Numbered from the stretch's first letter, positions 1 to 5,713 are shown. The stretch: DNA of 5,713 nucleotides from a bacterium (GCA_003230795.1 QIGM01000057.1:1-5713), one strand, 5' to 3'. Made by a program: numbers and translations. Notes: generated by a model not told the origin, from the sequence alone.

Positions 1-13
1 GTGGAATTGTTGA

Positions 14-205
14 CTAGTGTCGGGGAGAGATATTTTTCTTCAGCAGTGGCTTTAGGTGTACTACATTCTCCTTATGGGATAGTTGAAAAACAGTCCCTTT
101 TGGCAGACTTTGAATCATTGACGAGACCAAAGCTACAAACTTTATTGAAAGTTGATATGCTTTGAATTTTTCATGGCCAAACATTGCATTATTCCATAGA
201 TACAT
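14..205 (-). pseudogene. Decayed 5' fragment of a four-helix-bundle (S23-like) protein gene
   Basis: The reading frame from ATG 205 encodes 63 residues. Residues 8 to about 38 (MFGHEKFKAYQLSIKFV, then a segment ending QSLPKG) resemble the first helix and turn of the four-helix-bundle family, also known as S23 or 23S rRNA intervening-sequence proteins, whose usual start reads like FDHEKLxVYQLAIEFVAW. The family normally continues with a DQLRRA..SIPLNIAEG segment to about 110-130 residues. Here the frame instead runs into unrelated sequence and stops with TAG at 14. In the +1 frame the pieces CFSTIP, a stop, then GECSTPKATAEEKY faintly recall the SIPLNIAEG and following stretch, suggesting a frameshift plus an internal deletion. 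The ATG at 205 has an AGGAG only 2 nt upstream; ATG 184 is an alternative start. The role of the family is unknown. I infer decay from family memory only; a short orphan ORF remains possible. Confidence 0.42.
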
Positions 206-403
206 TTCTCCTAAAGTGTAATCGCTTTTTTTTTGATTTGTTTATTTGTTCAAGACCAAAACCAAGACGGTGAAATGGGACTGGGTTTAAGACTGGGGAT
301 TTGGGCATTTGCAGGGATGGAAGGCTGCTGCCAGAGCAGGGGCTTTATCAAATCAAAGAAGTTACGCTACACGTAAGCCGTCGAGATGTTCTCTTCTAGA
401 TGA
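206..403. other. Non-coding spacer with T9 run and short direct repeats
   Basis: I see no convincing gene here. The stretch holds a run of nine T (226-234), three tandem hexamers CAAGAC/CAAAAC/CAAGAC (251-268) and a 7-bp direct repeat GACTGGG at 279-285 and 291-297. A weak stem TTACG/CGTAA (362-366 and 372-376) lies just past the stop of the upstream GT39 gene but is not followed by a proper T tract in the minus-strand sense, so I do not call a terminator. The minus-strand promoter for the four-helix-bundle fragment should lie here, but no good -35/-10 pair is visible. Confidence 0.6.
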
Positions 404-1924
404 CTATAATAGACGTTGTAGCAAGACTACACGCAGCCCATTTCCTAGTGGGTAGTAAGACTCATCGAGAACCTCGATTCTGTGCCTGCTGAGAGTTTCG
501 GGAGTTACAGAAGAAGCGCCACCCCTTTCAAGTAACCAAAATACCTTTCCCGCAGGTTCTTGCAGGAAGTCTGGCCCAAGGAATTCCTTGATGCGATATT
601 GTTCCGGTGCGTATTGAGCGGGCACTGAAGCGGTATAGTGAGGATTTACATACACCGTCTCTGAACGATTCGTTTCAACGAGATACTCGACGACTGTCTT
701 CCACTGTGTGTTCTGAAAGTTCGGATTGAAACTATGTGCGAGTGCTCCAAGTAGGCTGCATGATGCGAGGAGAGCGATAAAAGAGTTTCTCATACGCTTG
801 CTGCTGAGAGAGACGGCACCGAGTGTGACGAGAAAAAGAAAGAACGGATAGCACACAAGCAAATATCGCTCGCTGAGCATCGGGATTTTAAGGCTAATGA
901 GAAAAGCCAAGAGTGGCGGCGCGATGAGGCTAGCAAGTAGTGGAAGAGACATCCGACCATGTGTCGCTACGAAGGAGCGAACGCCGAGGAGAAACGCAAT
1001 ACCAAACAGTAGGCAAAAGCCTGCTACTGCGGGGAGGTTGGCCATTACTGAAGCAAGCACATCGGATTTCATGCTTTGATTGAGCGGCATAAGGCCGTAA
1101 CCGGCTGAGAATCGAAAAAATGAGTATGGCAGAACCAGCGCGGTGAATTGTCTAAAGCTTTGGCCGCCGCTTCCCATGAGCGCGAAAACAACTCGCAGCC
1201 AAGGTATAAACAGTAGGGAAATTGCCAAGCAACTCATCATCCACGGGATGCAGCGTTTTAGCTGAGAGGCATTCGCAACAAGAAGCCCGACGGTAAGCCC
1301 AAAGAGAAAGAAGGCGTAGTAGTAGTGGGTATACATTCCAGCCGAGCCTACAGCGATGAATGCCAGCGCATGCCAGCGTGTAAATCGCTGCGCCGTAAAG
1401 GACTGGGAAAGGGAGTAGGTAAGTAGGACCAAAAAAATCAGAAAGGAATACATCCTACCTTCCTGTCCGTAGTAAACCGGGAAAGCAGAGATAGCGAAAA
1501 GACCGGACACCATTAGAGCAAGTAATTTCGCGTAGGGAAGGCGGCCAGCTTCGACCCTTGCCACTTTATACAAGAGCGCAATATTTAAGAGGTCAAATAG
1601 CGTTGAAACCAGCCGAATGCTTGATACCGTTTTGGGTAGCAGCTCAAGCATGAAGTGAAGCACGATGTAATAGAAGGGCGGGGTATGGCTATCGAAGCCC
1701 TCTCCGAATGTGATTGCCTGGAGTGAACGTGAAGCGATCTCTAAGCTGGTTACTTCATCAAGCCAAATACTTCTCGCTTCTATGCTGAATAAGCGCACTG
1801 CCGCCCCGAAAAAAAGTATAGTCGGAAGAAGTAGCCCAGGGAGTAGAAAAGATGAGGAGAGGACTTTACTGAGCGTAGTGTCCTTTTGTGCGACATTGAT
1901 TTTCTTGGGGTCTGAATTGAGCAT
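404..1924 (-). CDS. GT39/ArnT-like integral membrane glycosyltransferase
   Basis: A polytopic membrane protein of about 506 residues, of the family that moves a sugar from a polyprenyl-phosphate carrier to an acceptor on the periplasmic side (protein O-mannosyltransferase/ArnT type). After a short polar N-terminus comes the first membrane segment (about residues 26-46). Next is the family signature SIWLDE (about 52-57), whose acidic residue in the first periplasmic loop is the usual catalytic site. HTPPFYYIVLH (80-90) and YYGQEGRMYSF (151-161) match the family's second conserved loop and the QExRxY motif. Many hydrophobic helices follow, then a soluble C-terminal part of about 120 residues. 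I chose ATG 1924; a TTG at 1960, just after an in-frame TAG and with AAGG 8 nt upstream, would add 12 residues. The start lies inside the end of the beta-helix gene (59-bp overlap; 95 bp if TTG is used), suggesting a shared transcript and translational coupling. Stop is TAG. Donor and acceptor cannot be read from sequence. Confidence 0.88.
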   Translation of the reverse strand: MLNSDPKKINVAQKDTTLSKVLSSSFLLPGLLLPTILFFGAAVRLFSIEARSIWLDEVTSLEIASRSLQAITFGEGFDSHTPPFYYIVLHFMLELLPKTVSSIRLVSTLFDLLNIALLYKVARVEAGRLPYAKLLALMVSGLFAISAFPVYYGQEGRMYSFLIFLVLLTYSLSQSFTAQRFTRWHALAFIAVGSAGMYTHYYYAFFLFGLTVGLLVANASQLKRCIPWMMSCLAISLLFIPWLRVVFALMGSGGQSFRQFTALVLPYSFFRFSAGYGLMPLNQSMKSDVLASVMANLPAVAGFCLLFGIAFLLGVRSFVATHGRMSLPLLASLIAPPLLAFLISLKIPMLSERYLLVCYPFFLFLVTLGAVSLSSKRMRNSFIALLASCSLLGALAHSFNPNFQNTQWKTVVEYLVETNRSETVYVNPHYTASVPAQYAPEQYRIKEFLGPDFLQEPAGKVFWLLERGGASSVTPETLSRHRIEVLDESYYPLGNGLRVVLLQRLL

Positions 1925-3491
1925 CGAGTTGAGGATTAACTGCAATGGAGCTGCTGTCAAACCCTAAACCTTGCCATTCGCCGAGAGCATACAGGCCGCC
2001 TCGAGAACGTTCTGCAGCGCTATTGCTGGAGAACAATCCAAAACGCAGCGCTCCGCTCTCGTTATGAAAGCAGTTCGATGAGCTTTGTATACGGTTGTTG
2101 TCTACGACAGCACTATAGCGCGCATCGGAGCCATAGGTATCTATGTCATAGATACCACCTGAGTTTGAGTCGTAAGGGGTTGCGTCTCGAAAAACATTCT
2201 CTCTGATAGTTTGCACGCCGATAGAGCCGTTGGTGGTTTCAGGGACGAAGCGAAATGCCTGGCTGCCAACCACGGTGTTGTACTCAATTCGGTTGTTTTC
2301 GAGTGTTGTTGGGCCGCCCATGTTTGCAAACATAAATCCGACGTCGCTATTGAGAATTAGATTATGATGAAAATTGGAGTTTGAGGTCCCCCCGCCGATG
2401 GCGTGGTAAAAGCAATTCCACAACATGTTGTTGTCTACTTCGAAAAAAGAGTTCTCCAACACCGCATCATGTTTGTAGGTGATACAGCCGCCGGTTTTTG
2501 AAGCTGAGGTAGGCGGGCTTTGGAAGACAATATTATGGTCGACGCGAATATTGCCACCTTCAAAAAACACGATGTTTCTGCTGTTCTGTGTCTTCTCTCC
2601 GTTGGTATCCGCGTTCGTTCGGTCGTAGTTGTCATGTATCAGGTTGTGATGAATGCGAACGTTTGTACTTCTGGTTACTGATATGCCAGCCGGATTTTCG
2701 TTATCAACTCCGTCGGTGTCATGAATCCAGAGATTGCTAAACTCTAGGCTGTCAGATTCAGAGACTCTTATTCCCATCTGGTAAGCGCGAACGATTTCTA
2801 TTCCTTCAACCTGAATGTGACTGCTATCCCATATCCAAAAGGCAGTAGCCTGGTTGGCAGGAGCAAAGACGGGATGCGCTCCAGGGTAGGCTTTGAATCG
2901 AATGGGGGCGTCTGCGGTGCCAGACACTCCTCGTAAGACTAGTCCATAGTTTACATCAAAGTACTCTACGGACTCCTCATATAATCCAGACATAAAGTAG
3001 ATGACATCTCCCGGCCGTAGCTGAATCGGGTTACTGCCGTTTGTGTTGAGTCGTGCAGTGCTTTTTAGCGGTAGGTCGAAACTGCCTGGGTAACTATCGC
3101 TTCCAGTGAGCTTTGAAACATAGTAGCAGCGTCCTCCTGCTTTCGCTTCGCATAGCGGAGCGCAACTACAATCGCTATAGCTACCGTCCGCTCTACAGGT
3201 CTTAGTTCCCTGACCGCAGTCTGCGGCGCAGGCGAGGGTGATGTTTGGATACACTGAGCGATTGCTGTCATCGCAATCAAGTGCAGTGGTGAAGCCGTCG
3301 CGGTCAGCGTCATCGCCAGCGCAAAGAGAATCAATGCCGTCACAGTTCTGGTCTATTCCGTCGCCGCATATCTAGTCTCTTGGTGTGCAGCCACCCGGAC
3401 TGGCATCAACAATTGTTGGTGCGGCGGGATTTTGAGCAAGGCTTTGCTGTGGGAGGAGTAGAAGAAGTGGAAGAAGGAGATGATGTCTCAT
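1866..3491 (-). CDS. Secreted MopE-motif/right-handed parallel beta-helix protein, interrupted by an in-frame amber codon
   Basis: Counted from ATG 3491 the frame is 541 codons, with TAG as codon 40. Residues 1-19 are a signal peptide (MRHH, a leucine-rich core, SLA before Q20 as cleavage site). The ATG has AGGA 6 nt upstream. Residues 41-78 carry CGDGIDQNCDG, then DADRDGF and DCDDSN, the MopE-type putative metal-binding motif. A cysteine-rich linker (88-122, with CGQGTKTC) follows. From YYVSKLTGSDS (123 on) the protein reads as a right-handed parallel beta-helix. It has PGDVIYFMSGLY (160-171) and repeated rungs such as NVRIHHNLIHDN (277-288) and NIRVDHNIVF (314-323), as in polysaccharide lyases and related carbohydrate-active proteins. 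It ends near NPQLDAQFRP and stops with TAA. The frame after the amber is open, but its first start is GTG 3254, which has no ribosome binding site and lacks the export signal and MopE motif. Enzyme activity cannot be assigned. The gene is probably inactivated by one point mutation, or the base is a sequencing error. Confidence 0.85.
3372..3374 (-). other. In-frame amber (TAG) codon between signal peptide and MopE motif
   Basis: TAG at codon 40 of the frame that starts at ATG 3491. The distance to the ATG is 39 codons and to GTG 3254 it is 40 codons, so both sides are in the same frame and an indel is not needed to explain it. The codon sits directly before ICGDGIDQNCDG. In MopE-type proteins this position is often Glu, so GAG to TAG is the simplest single change. 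The GT39 and SH3-like genes in this window end in TAG, so TAG appears to act as an ordinary stop here. Confidence 0.9.
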
Positions 3492-3497
3492 AGAGAA

Positions 3498-3501
3498 TCC
3501 T
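3498..3501 (-). promoter_or_regulatory. Ribosome binding site of the beta-helix gene
   Basis: AGGA on the minus strand with a 6-nt spacer to ATG 3491. It decides the start: it places the true N-terminus 79 codons before the first start that follows the amber codon, and it is what brings the signal peptide into the protein. Confidence 0.6.
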
Positions 3502-3540
3502 GTTGCGAAGAAAGAAAATGGCTGTAAGAACCTTTAAAGC

Positions 3541-3589
3541 ACTAATATACTATATTTATCATGCTGTTTGGCCTAGATATATAGTATTA
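3541..3589. promoter_or_regulatory. AT-rich inverted repeat between divergent genes; candidate back-to-back promoters/operator
   Basis: The arms TACTATAT (3548-3555) and ATATAGTA (3579-3586) are perfect inverted copies separated by 23 bp; similarity continues outward (TAA on both sides) with a 2-nt offset. Each arm contains TATAGT, five of six matches to a sigma70 -10 box, pointing outward: minus strand 3554-3549 toward the beta-helix gene, plus strand 3580-3585 toward the GT4 gene. For the plus direction TTATCA (3556-3561) is a 4/6 match to -35 with an 18-bp spacer. No good -35 is visible for the minus direction. Expected leaders would be about 50 nt and 95 nt. A regulator-binding palindrome is the other reading. 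Confidence 0.35.
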
Positions 3590-3686
3590 CAGAGTGAATC
3601 CAGCAGTAATCAAAGCCTCTAAACTTCTAGTATTGTTGTTATTCCCAACATCTAACACATAGTCTCTTATTATTTGGTGAGTGGTC

Positions 3687-4664
3687 ATGAATGGTCTTTG
3701 GTTAACTTGGGAGACGCAGAGACGAAACAAGGAACTCTCCGCGGCTTTTGGGTTCCATTACGGACATTTAGACCATAGCTCACTCGGGCGGCTTAGCCGG
3801 TATTTCAAGAGCGGGCTAGAGACTCTGCAGCAATTGAAGACAAGGCGGCCGGAAGTGGTGATTGCGCAGTGCCCTTCCATAGTGCTGTGCATCCTACTTG
3901 TTCTCGTCCAAGCTTGGCGAAGTTTCGTCTTCGTAGTTGACGCTCACAACGTGACAGTCGAACAGCTTAGCTCCTCGAACGCCTTCCTTCGTCTCTTAGT
4001 TCGCTTTCTTCTCAGACGTGCTGATTTGGTGATTGTTTCTAATTCAGCTTTGGTGTCCTTGCTCGAAACTAATGGTATTACCGCCGCGATGTTGCCGGAT
4101 AAACTGCCAAGTATATCAGTCGGCAAACTGCCTGCGCGATTCGAGTCCTATAAGTCACCTAGATTTGTTTTAATTGCGAGTTACGCCAGTGACGAGCCTA
4201 TTGAAGAATTCATTACGGCATTCATTAAGTCTGGTAATGATGCCTCGCTCTTTATTACAGGCCGCAGAAAAAATGCAGCTACTTTGCTGCGTTTTGAATC
4301 TGAGCAGATAATTTTTACCGATTTTTTAAGCCTCGAAGATTACGAAGCGCTAATTGCGAATGCGAATCTGCTTATCGACCTAACTACGCGTGAGGATTGC
4401 CTCGTCTGCGGAGCATATGAGGCGATATCGGTAGGTGTGCCGATCCTGCTATCGGATACCTCTGCCAATAGAGAGGTCTTTCCAATAGGGACTCTTTACG
4501 CCAAGAACACGGGCCGCGAGTATCAAAATGCGCTCAAGGAGTTTGCGCTCCGTGATACAGAGCTTCAGGCGGGAATCCTAAAGATGCAAGAGGAGTTCCT
4601 GCCCTATTGGGAACGTAGCTTCAGCGAGCTAAAGCTACGTCTAGAGCAGGCCTCTCAAGCTTAA
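3687..4664 (+). CDS. GT4-like (GT-B fold) cytoplasmic glycosyltransferase
   Basis: The product has 325 residues. It begins with LWLTWETQRRN (4-14), the typical first strand and W.TWE.xRRN signature of a group of GT-B glycosyltransferases. The N-terminal Rossmann half includes VVDAHN (83-88) and LVIVSNS (114-120), as in GT4 enzymes. The C-terminal donor-binding half starts near FVLIASY (160-166) and includes FITGR (189-193). It carries YEAISVGVPILLSD (244-257), equivalent to the GT4 E..A.G.PV motif, with E245 the likely nucleotide-sugar contact. No membrane anchor or signal peptide is evident, so it should act in the cytoplasm or at the inner membrane face. ATG 3687 is preferred because GGTGAG (3676-3681) sits 5 nt before it; GTG 3681 would overlap that site. 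It is somewhat shorter than many GT4 enzymes but both halves are present. It is divergent from the beta-helix/GT39 pair and convergent with DUF5610, overlapping it by 4 bp. Donor and acceptor are unknown. Confidence 0.85.
   Translation: MNGLWLTWETQRRNKELSAAFGFHYGHLDHSSLGRLSRYFKSGLETLQQLKTRRPEVVIAQCPSIVLCILLVLVQAWRSFVFVVDAHNVTVEQLSSSNAFLRLLVRFLLRRADLVIVSNSALVSLLETNGITAAMLPDKLPSISVGKLPARFESYKSPRFVLIASYASDEPIEEFITAFIKSGNDASLFITGRRKNAATLLRFESEQIIFTDFLSLEDYEALIANANLLIDLTTREDCLVCGAYEAISVGVPILLSDTSANREVFPIGTLYAKNTGREYQNALKEFALRDTELQAGILKMQEEFLPYWERSFSELKLRLEQASQA
4613..4640. repeat. Near-perfect 28-nt palindrome (stem-loop) at the 3' end of the GT4 gene
   Basis: ACGTAGCTT (4613-4621) and AAGCTACGT (4632-4640) are perfect inverted 9-mers. 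Inside them AGC/GCT continues the pairing after one C/A mismatch, which becomes a U-G wobble in minus-strand RNA. It lies 21 nt before the GT4 stop codon, at the junction with the convergent gene. No T-run follows on either strand, so it is not a standard intrinsic terminator. It could still stop or stabilise transcripts at the convergent junction. Confidence 0.5.
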
Positions 4665-5293
4665 GCGGTTGCAGATACCGAAATTTTATTTTCGATTGTA
4701 GCAAGAGATGCGGTGCTCACCGTTTGCGTGGCCTCGCTATTCTCATCTGAACCAGTGCTTAGCCCATTTTGCTCTCGGTAGTTCGTTTCGAACGCTGCGA
4801 GTTTCTCTTCTACGAGACGCATTGTTTCTTCGATGCCGCTTTCTACGCCATCAAAAGAGAATGCGCCGAGGTTGCCGAGAATCTTGGCGGCTTCTGCATA
4901 TCCCTGACCGACTCCGGAACGAATCTCTGTCATGAAGGAAGAGATGAGCTCTTCGCCTTCTTGATCTGGATTCTGCTGTGCGTAGATTCCGAGAAGGGCG
5001 GTAACACCGTCGACGATTCGGTTTGCTGTTTTCTCAGGTGTGTAGTCATCCTGCCGCAGAGAGCGAATACCGTCCGGTAAATCTCTTGCGAGCAATTCAT
5101 CAAGCTTGGCGACAATCTCATCTGCAAGAACAGTTAAGCTCTTATAGACGCCATTTAGTTCCACAGTAGCGGCATCGCCGAATACTCGTGGAGACTTAGA
5201 GTCCTTGCTTGTGTTTGTTGTGGTTTGGAGTTGTTTAAGTAATACGCTTTCGATCCCCTGATTTGGGGTACTGGTTATCCCTGCTAAATCCAT
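4661..5293 (-). CDS. DUF5610 domain protein of unknown function
   Basis: A soluble, probably all-helical protein of 210 residues with no signal peptide or membrane segment. The DUF5610 domain covers about residues 45-170. Recognisable parts are LNGVYKSL (46-53), LDELLARDLPDGI (64-76), YTPEKTANRIVDG (84-96), LISSFMTEIRSGVGQGYAEA (116-135), AKILGNLGAF (136-145) and GIEETMRLVEEKLAAF (153-168). This order and spacing match my memory of the family. The N-terminus (TTTNTSKDSKS) and the C-terminal 40 residues (Ser/Thr/Glu-rich) look disordered. The function of the family is not established. ATG 5293 is supported by a strong GGGAGG (5304-5299) with a 5-nt spacer. The gene is convergent with the GT4 gene and shares its stop region. 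Upstream, a hairpin and a possible -10 box suggest its own promoter, separate from the SH3-like gene. Confidence 0.85.
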   Translation of the reverse strand: MDLAGITSTPNQGIESVLLKQLQTTTNTSKDSKSPRVFGDAATVELNGVYKSLTVLADEIVAKLDELLARDLPDGIRSLRQDDYTPEKTANRIVDGVTALLGIYAQQNPDQEGEELISSFMTEIRSGVGQGYAEAAKILGNLGAFSFDGVESGIEETMRLVEEKLAAFETNYREQNGLSTGSDENSEATQTVSTASLATIENKISVSATA

Positions 5294-5298
5294 CGTAG

Positions 5299-5304
5299 CC
5301 TCCC
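5299..5304 (-). promoter_or_regulatory. Strong ribosome binding site of the DUF5610 gene
   Basis: GGGAGG on the minus strand, 5 nt before ATG 5293. It is the best Shine-Dalgarno match in the window and fixes the start codon. Confidence 0.75.
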
Positions 5305-5313
5305 TGGCCGTTT

Positions 5314-5338
5314 GCGACTCTCTGTGGCAGAAAGTCGC
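5314..5338 (-). promoter_or_regulatory. 11-bp leader hairpin upstream of DUF5610
   Basis: In minus-strand RNA, GCGACUUUCUG pairs with CAGAGAGUCGC around a 3-nt CCA loop. All eleven positions pair if one U-G wobble is counted; on the plus strand the same position is a C/A mismatch, which favours a minus-strand RNA function. It ends 9 nt before the Shine-Dalgarno. No U-run follows, so it is not an intrinsic terminator. If the TATGAT at 5349-5344 is the -10 box, the transcript would begin at or next to the hairpin. Confidence 0.5.
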
Positions 5339-5343
5339 GGTAC

Positions 5344-5369
5344 ATCATATCCCAATAAACCGTCGTCAA
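5344..5369 (-). promoter_or_regulatory. Weak candidate promoter for DUF5610
   Basis: On the minus strand TATGAT (5349-5344) matches five of six -10 bases. TTGACG (5369-5364) matches five of six -35 bases, but the spacer is only 14 bp, shorter than the usual 16-18. Start of transcription would be near 5337. The short spacer makes this uncertain; the -10 could work with a poor -35 or an activator. Confidence 0.3.
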
Positions 5370-5424
5370 TGCCGAGGCAAAACTTGAGGCCTAAATTCGA
5401 AAGTGATTACAGGGCACTAGAGAG

Positions 5425-5713
5425 CTAATATTGAGTGTTTTGAGGATCCAAAGCTGATTTCTTCAGCCAGCCTGCTTCTGGTTCGATTATTCTTACCCAC
5501 GCGCTCACCTCCTCAACGCTGTAGATAGTGGCGCCCGCGCGAAATTCGCCGATTGCCAAACTACTTTCGTCCGCGGAGGTGTAAAGCGGAGTTGCGTTTG
5601 CTCTTACTTTCCACGCGGTGAGTTCCGAGTTGTTGCTGCTGACATCAAAGGTGTCTGCGGGAGTCGTTGTGCTAGCCCTGGTCTGAGCAACGGGGGCGTA
5701 GATATCAAACGGC
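5425..5713 (-). CDS. C-terminal part of a protein with an SH3-like domain (partial, runs off the right edge)
   Basis: An open frame enters from the right edge and ends with TAG at 5427-5425, giving 95 visible residues and no in-frame ATG; the only GTG lies deep inside the domain, so the start is outside the window. The first 32 residues are Thr/Ser/Asn-rich and look like a linker. Residues 33 to about 87 (WKVRANATPLYTSAD, then IGEFRAGATIYSVEEVSAWV, then AGWLKKSAL) fit a bacterial SH3-like (SH3b) fold: an R-A-N-x-x-P-L-Y opening strand, a hydrophobic G-x-x-I turn, a W-V-R-I strand and a closing GW(L/V)xxxxL. Such domains commonly bind peptidoglycan or mediate protein contacts in exported proteins. 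Whether this one is exported cannot be seen. It lies 131 bp upstream of the DUF5610 gene on the same strand, with no terminator visible between them. The assignment rests on pattern recognition. Confidence 0.65.
   Translation of the reverse strand, partial: PFDIYAPVAQTRASTTTPADTFDVSSNNSELTAWKVRANATPLYTSADESSLAIGEFRAGATIYSVEEVSAWVRIIEPEAGWLKKSALDPQNTQY

Noticed and set aside
251..297. Short direct repeats (CAAGAC/CAAAAC/CAAGAC and two GACTGGG) as a CRISPR or iteron array
   Set aside because: Units are 6-7 bp with only two or three copies and no regular spacers; recorded as part of the spacer only.
897..1079. Plus-strand ORF of 60 codons
   Set aside because: It lies wholly inside the GT39 gene on the opposite strand; its composition is that of an antisense shadow and it has no family resemblance.
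1710..1967. Plus-strand ORF of 85 codons over the beta-helix/GT39 overlap
   Set aside because: Antisense to two well-supported coding frames, with no recognisable domain.
2320..2333. Perfect 14-bp palindrome ATGTTTGCAAACAT
   Set aside because: Inside the beta-helix coding sequence; roughly a third of such a palindrome is expected by chance in a window this size, and nothing near it suggests an operator.
3065..3343. Minus-strand 92-codon ORF starting with a hydrophobic stretch that mimics a signal peptide
   Set aside because: It is out of frame with the MopE/beta-helix coding sequence, which explains the same bases with recognisable motifs on both sides.
3372..3374. Amber codon as a pyrrolysine or general reassigned codon
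   Set aside because: Known Pyl proteins are mainly methylamine methyltransferases, nothing related is present, and TAG ends two other genes in the window.
4666..4690. CGGT/ACCG stem followed by AAATTTTATTTT as a plus-strand terminator for the GT4 gene
   Set aside because: Only four base pairs with a 7-nt loop and a gap before the T tract; too weak to call.
4708..5127. Plus-strand ORFs (4708-4935, 4769-5080) and a minus-strand ORF (4930-5127) within DUF5610
   Set aside because: Other-frame shadows of the DUF5610 gene; the domain match and strong RBS support only the 5293-4661 frame.

Overview
The window reads as an accessory, envelope-glycan type segment from a Gram-negative bacterium of moderate GC. 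The clues are a secreted parallel beta-helix protein with a MopE-type CGDGxDQNCDG cysteine/aspartate motif (common in Myxococcota, Bdellovibrionota and other former Deltaproteobacteria), a four-helix-bundle (S23-like) fragment, and a DUF5610 protein (mostly proteobacterial). The phylum is inferred from family distribution only; there is no rRNA or marker gene here.

Layout from left to right. Positions 1-205 hold the start of a four-helix-bundle gene on the minus strand that loses family resemblance after about 38 residues and looks decayed. Positions 206-403 are non-coding, with a T9 run and short direct repeats. A minus-strand pair follows: a signal-peptide-bearing MopE/beta-helix gene (3491 to 1866), then an overlapping GT39-type membrane glycosyltransferase (1924 to 404). 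A 189-bp divergent intergenic region (3492-3680) with an AT-rich inverted repeat separates them from a plus-strand GT4-like glycosyltransferase (3687-4664). That gene meets a minus-strand DUF5610 gene (5293 to 4661) head-on; the two share a TTAA, so their stop codons overlap. A 131-bp spacer with a strong leader hairpin follows. At the right edge is the 3' part of a minus-strand gene ending in an SH3-like domain. It has no visible start codon.

The most striking observation is an in-frame TAG at 3374-3372 in the beta-helix gene. Upstream of it, in the same frame, are a good ribosome binding site, an ATG and a clear signal peptide. Directly downstream is the MopE motif, whose usual preceding residue is Glu (GAG is one base from TAG). 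The first usable start after the amber is a GTG at 3254 with no ribosome binding site, and starting there would discard the signal peptide and the metal-binding motif. This is either a recent nonsense mutation, a sequencing error, or less likely readthrough.

Functionally, one membrane glycosyltransferase using a lipid-linked donor, one cytoplasmic glycosyltransferase and one exported beta-helix protein are consistent with making or remodelling a surface polysaccharide or glycoprotein. The DUF5610 and SH3 genes show no obvious link to that role.
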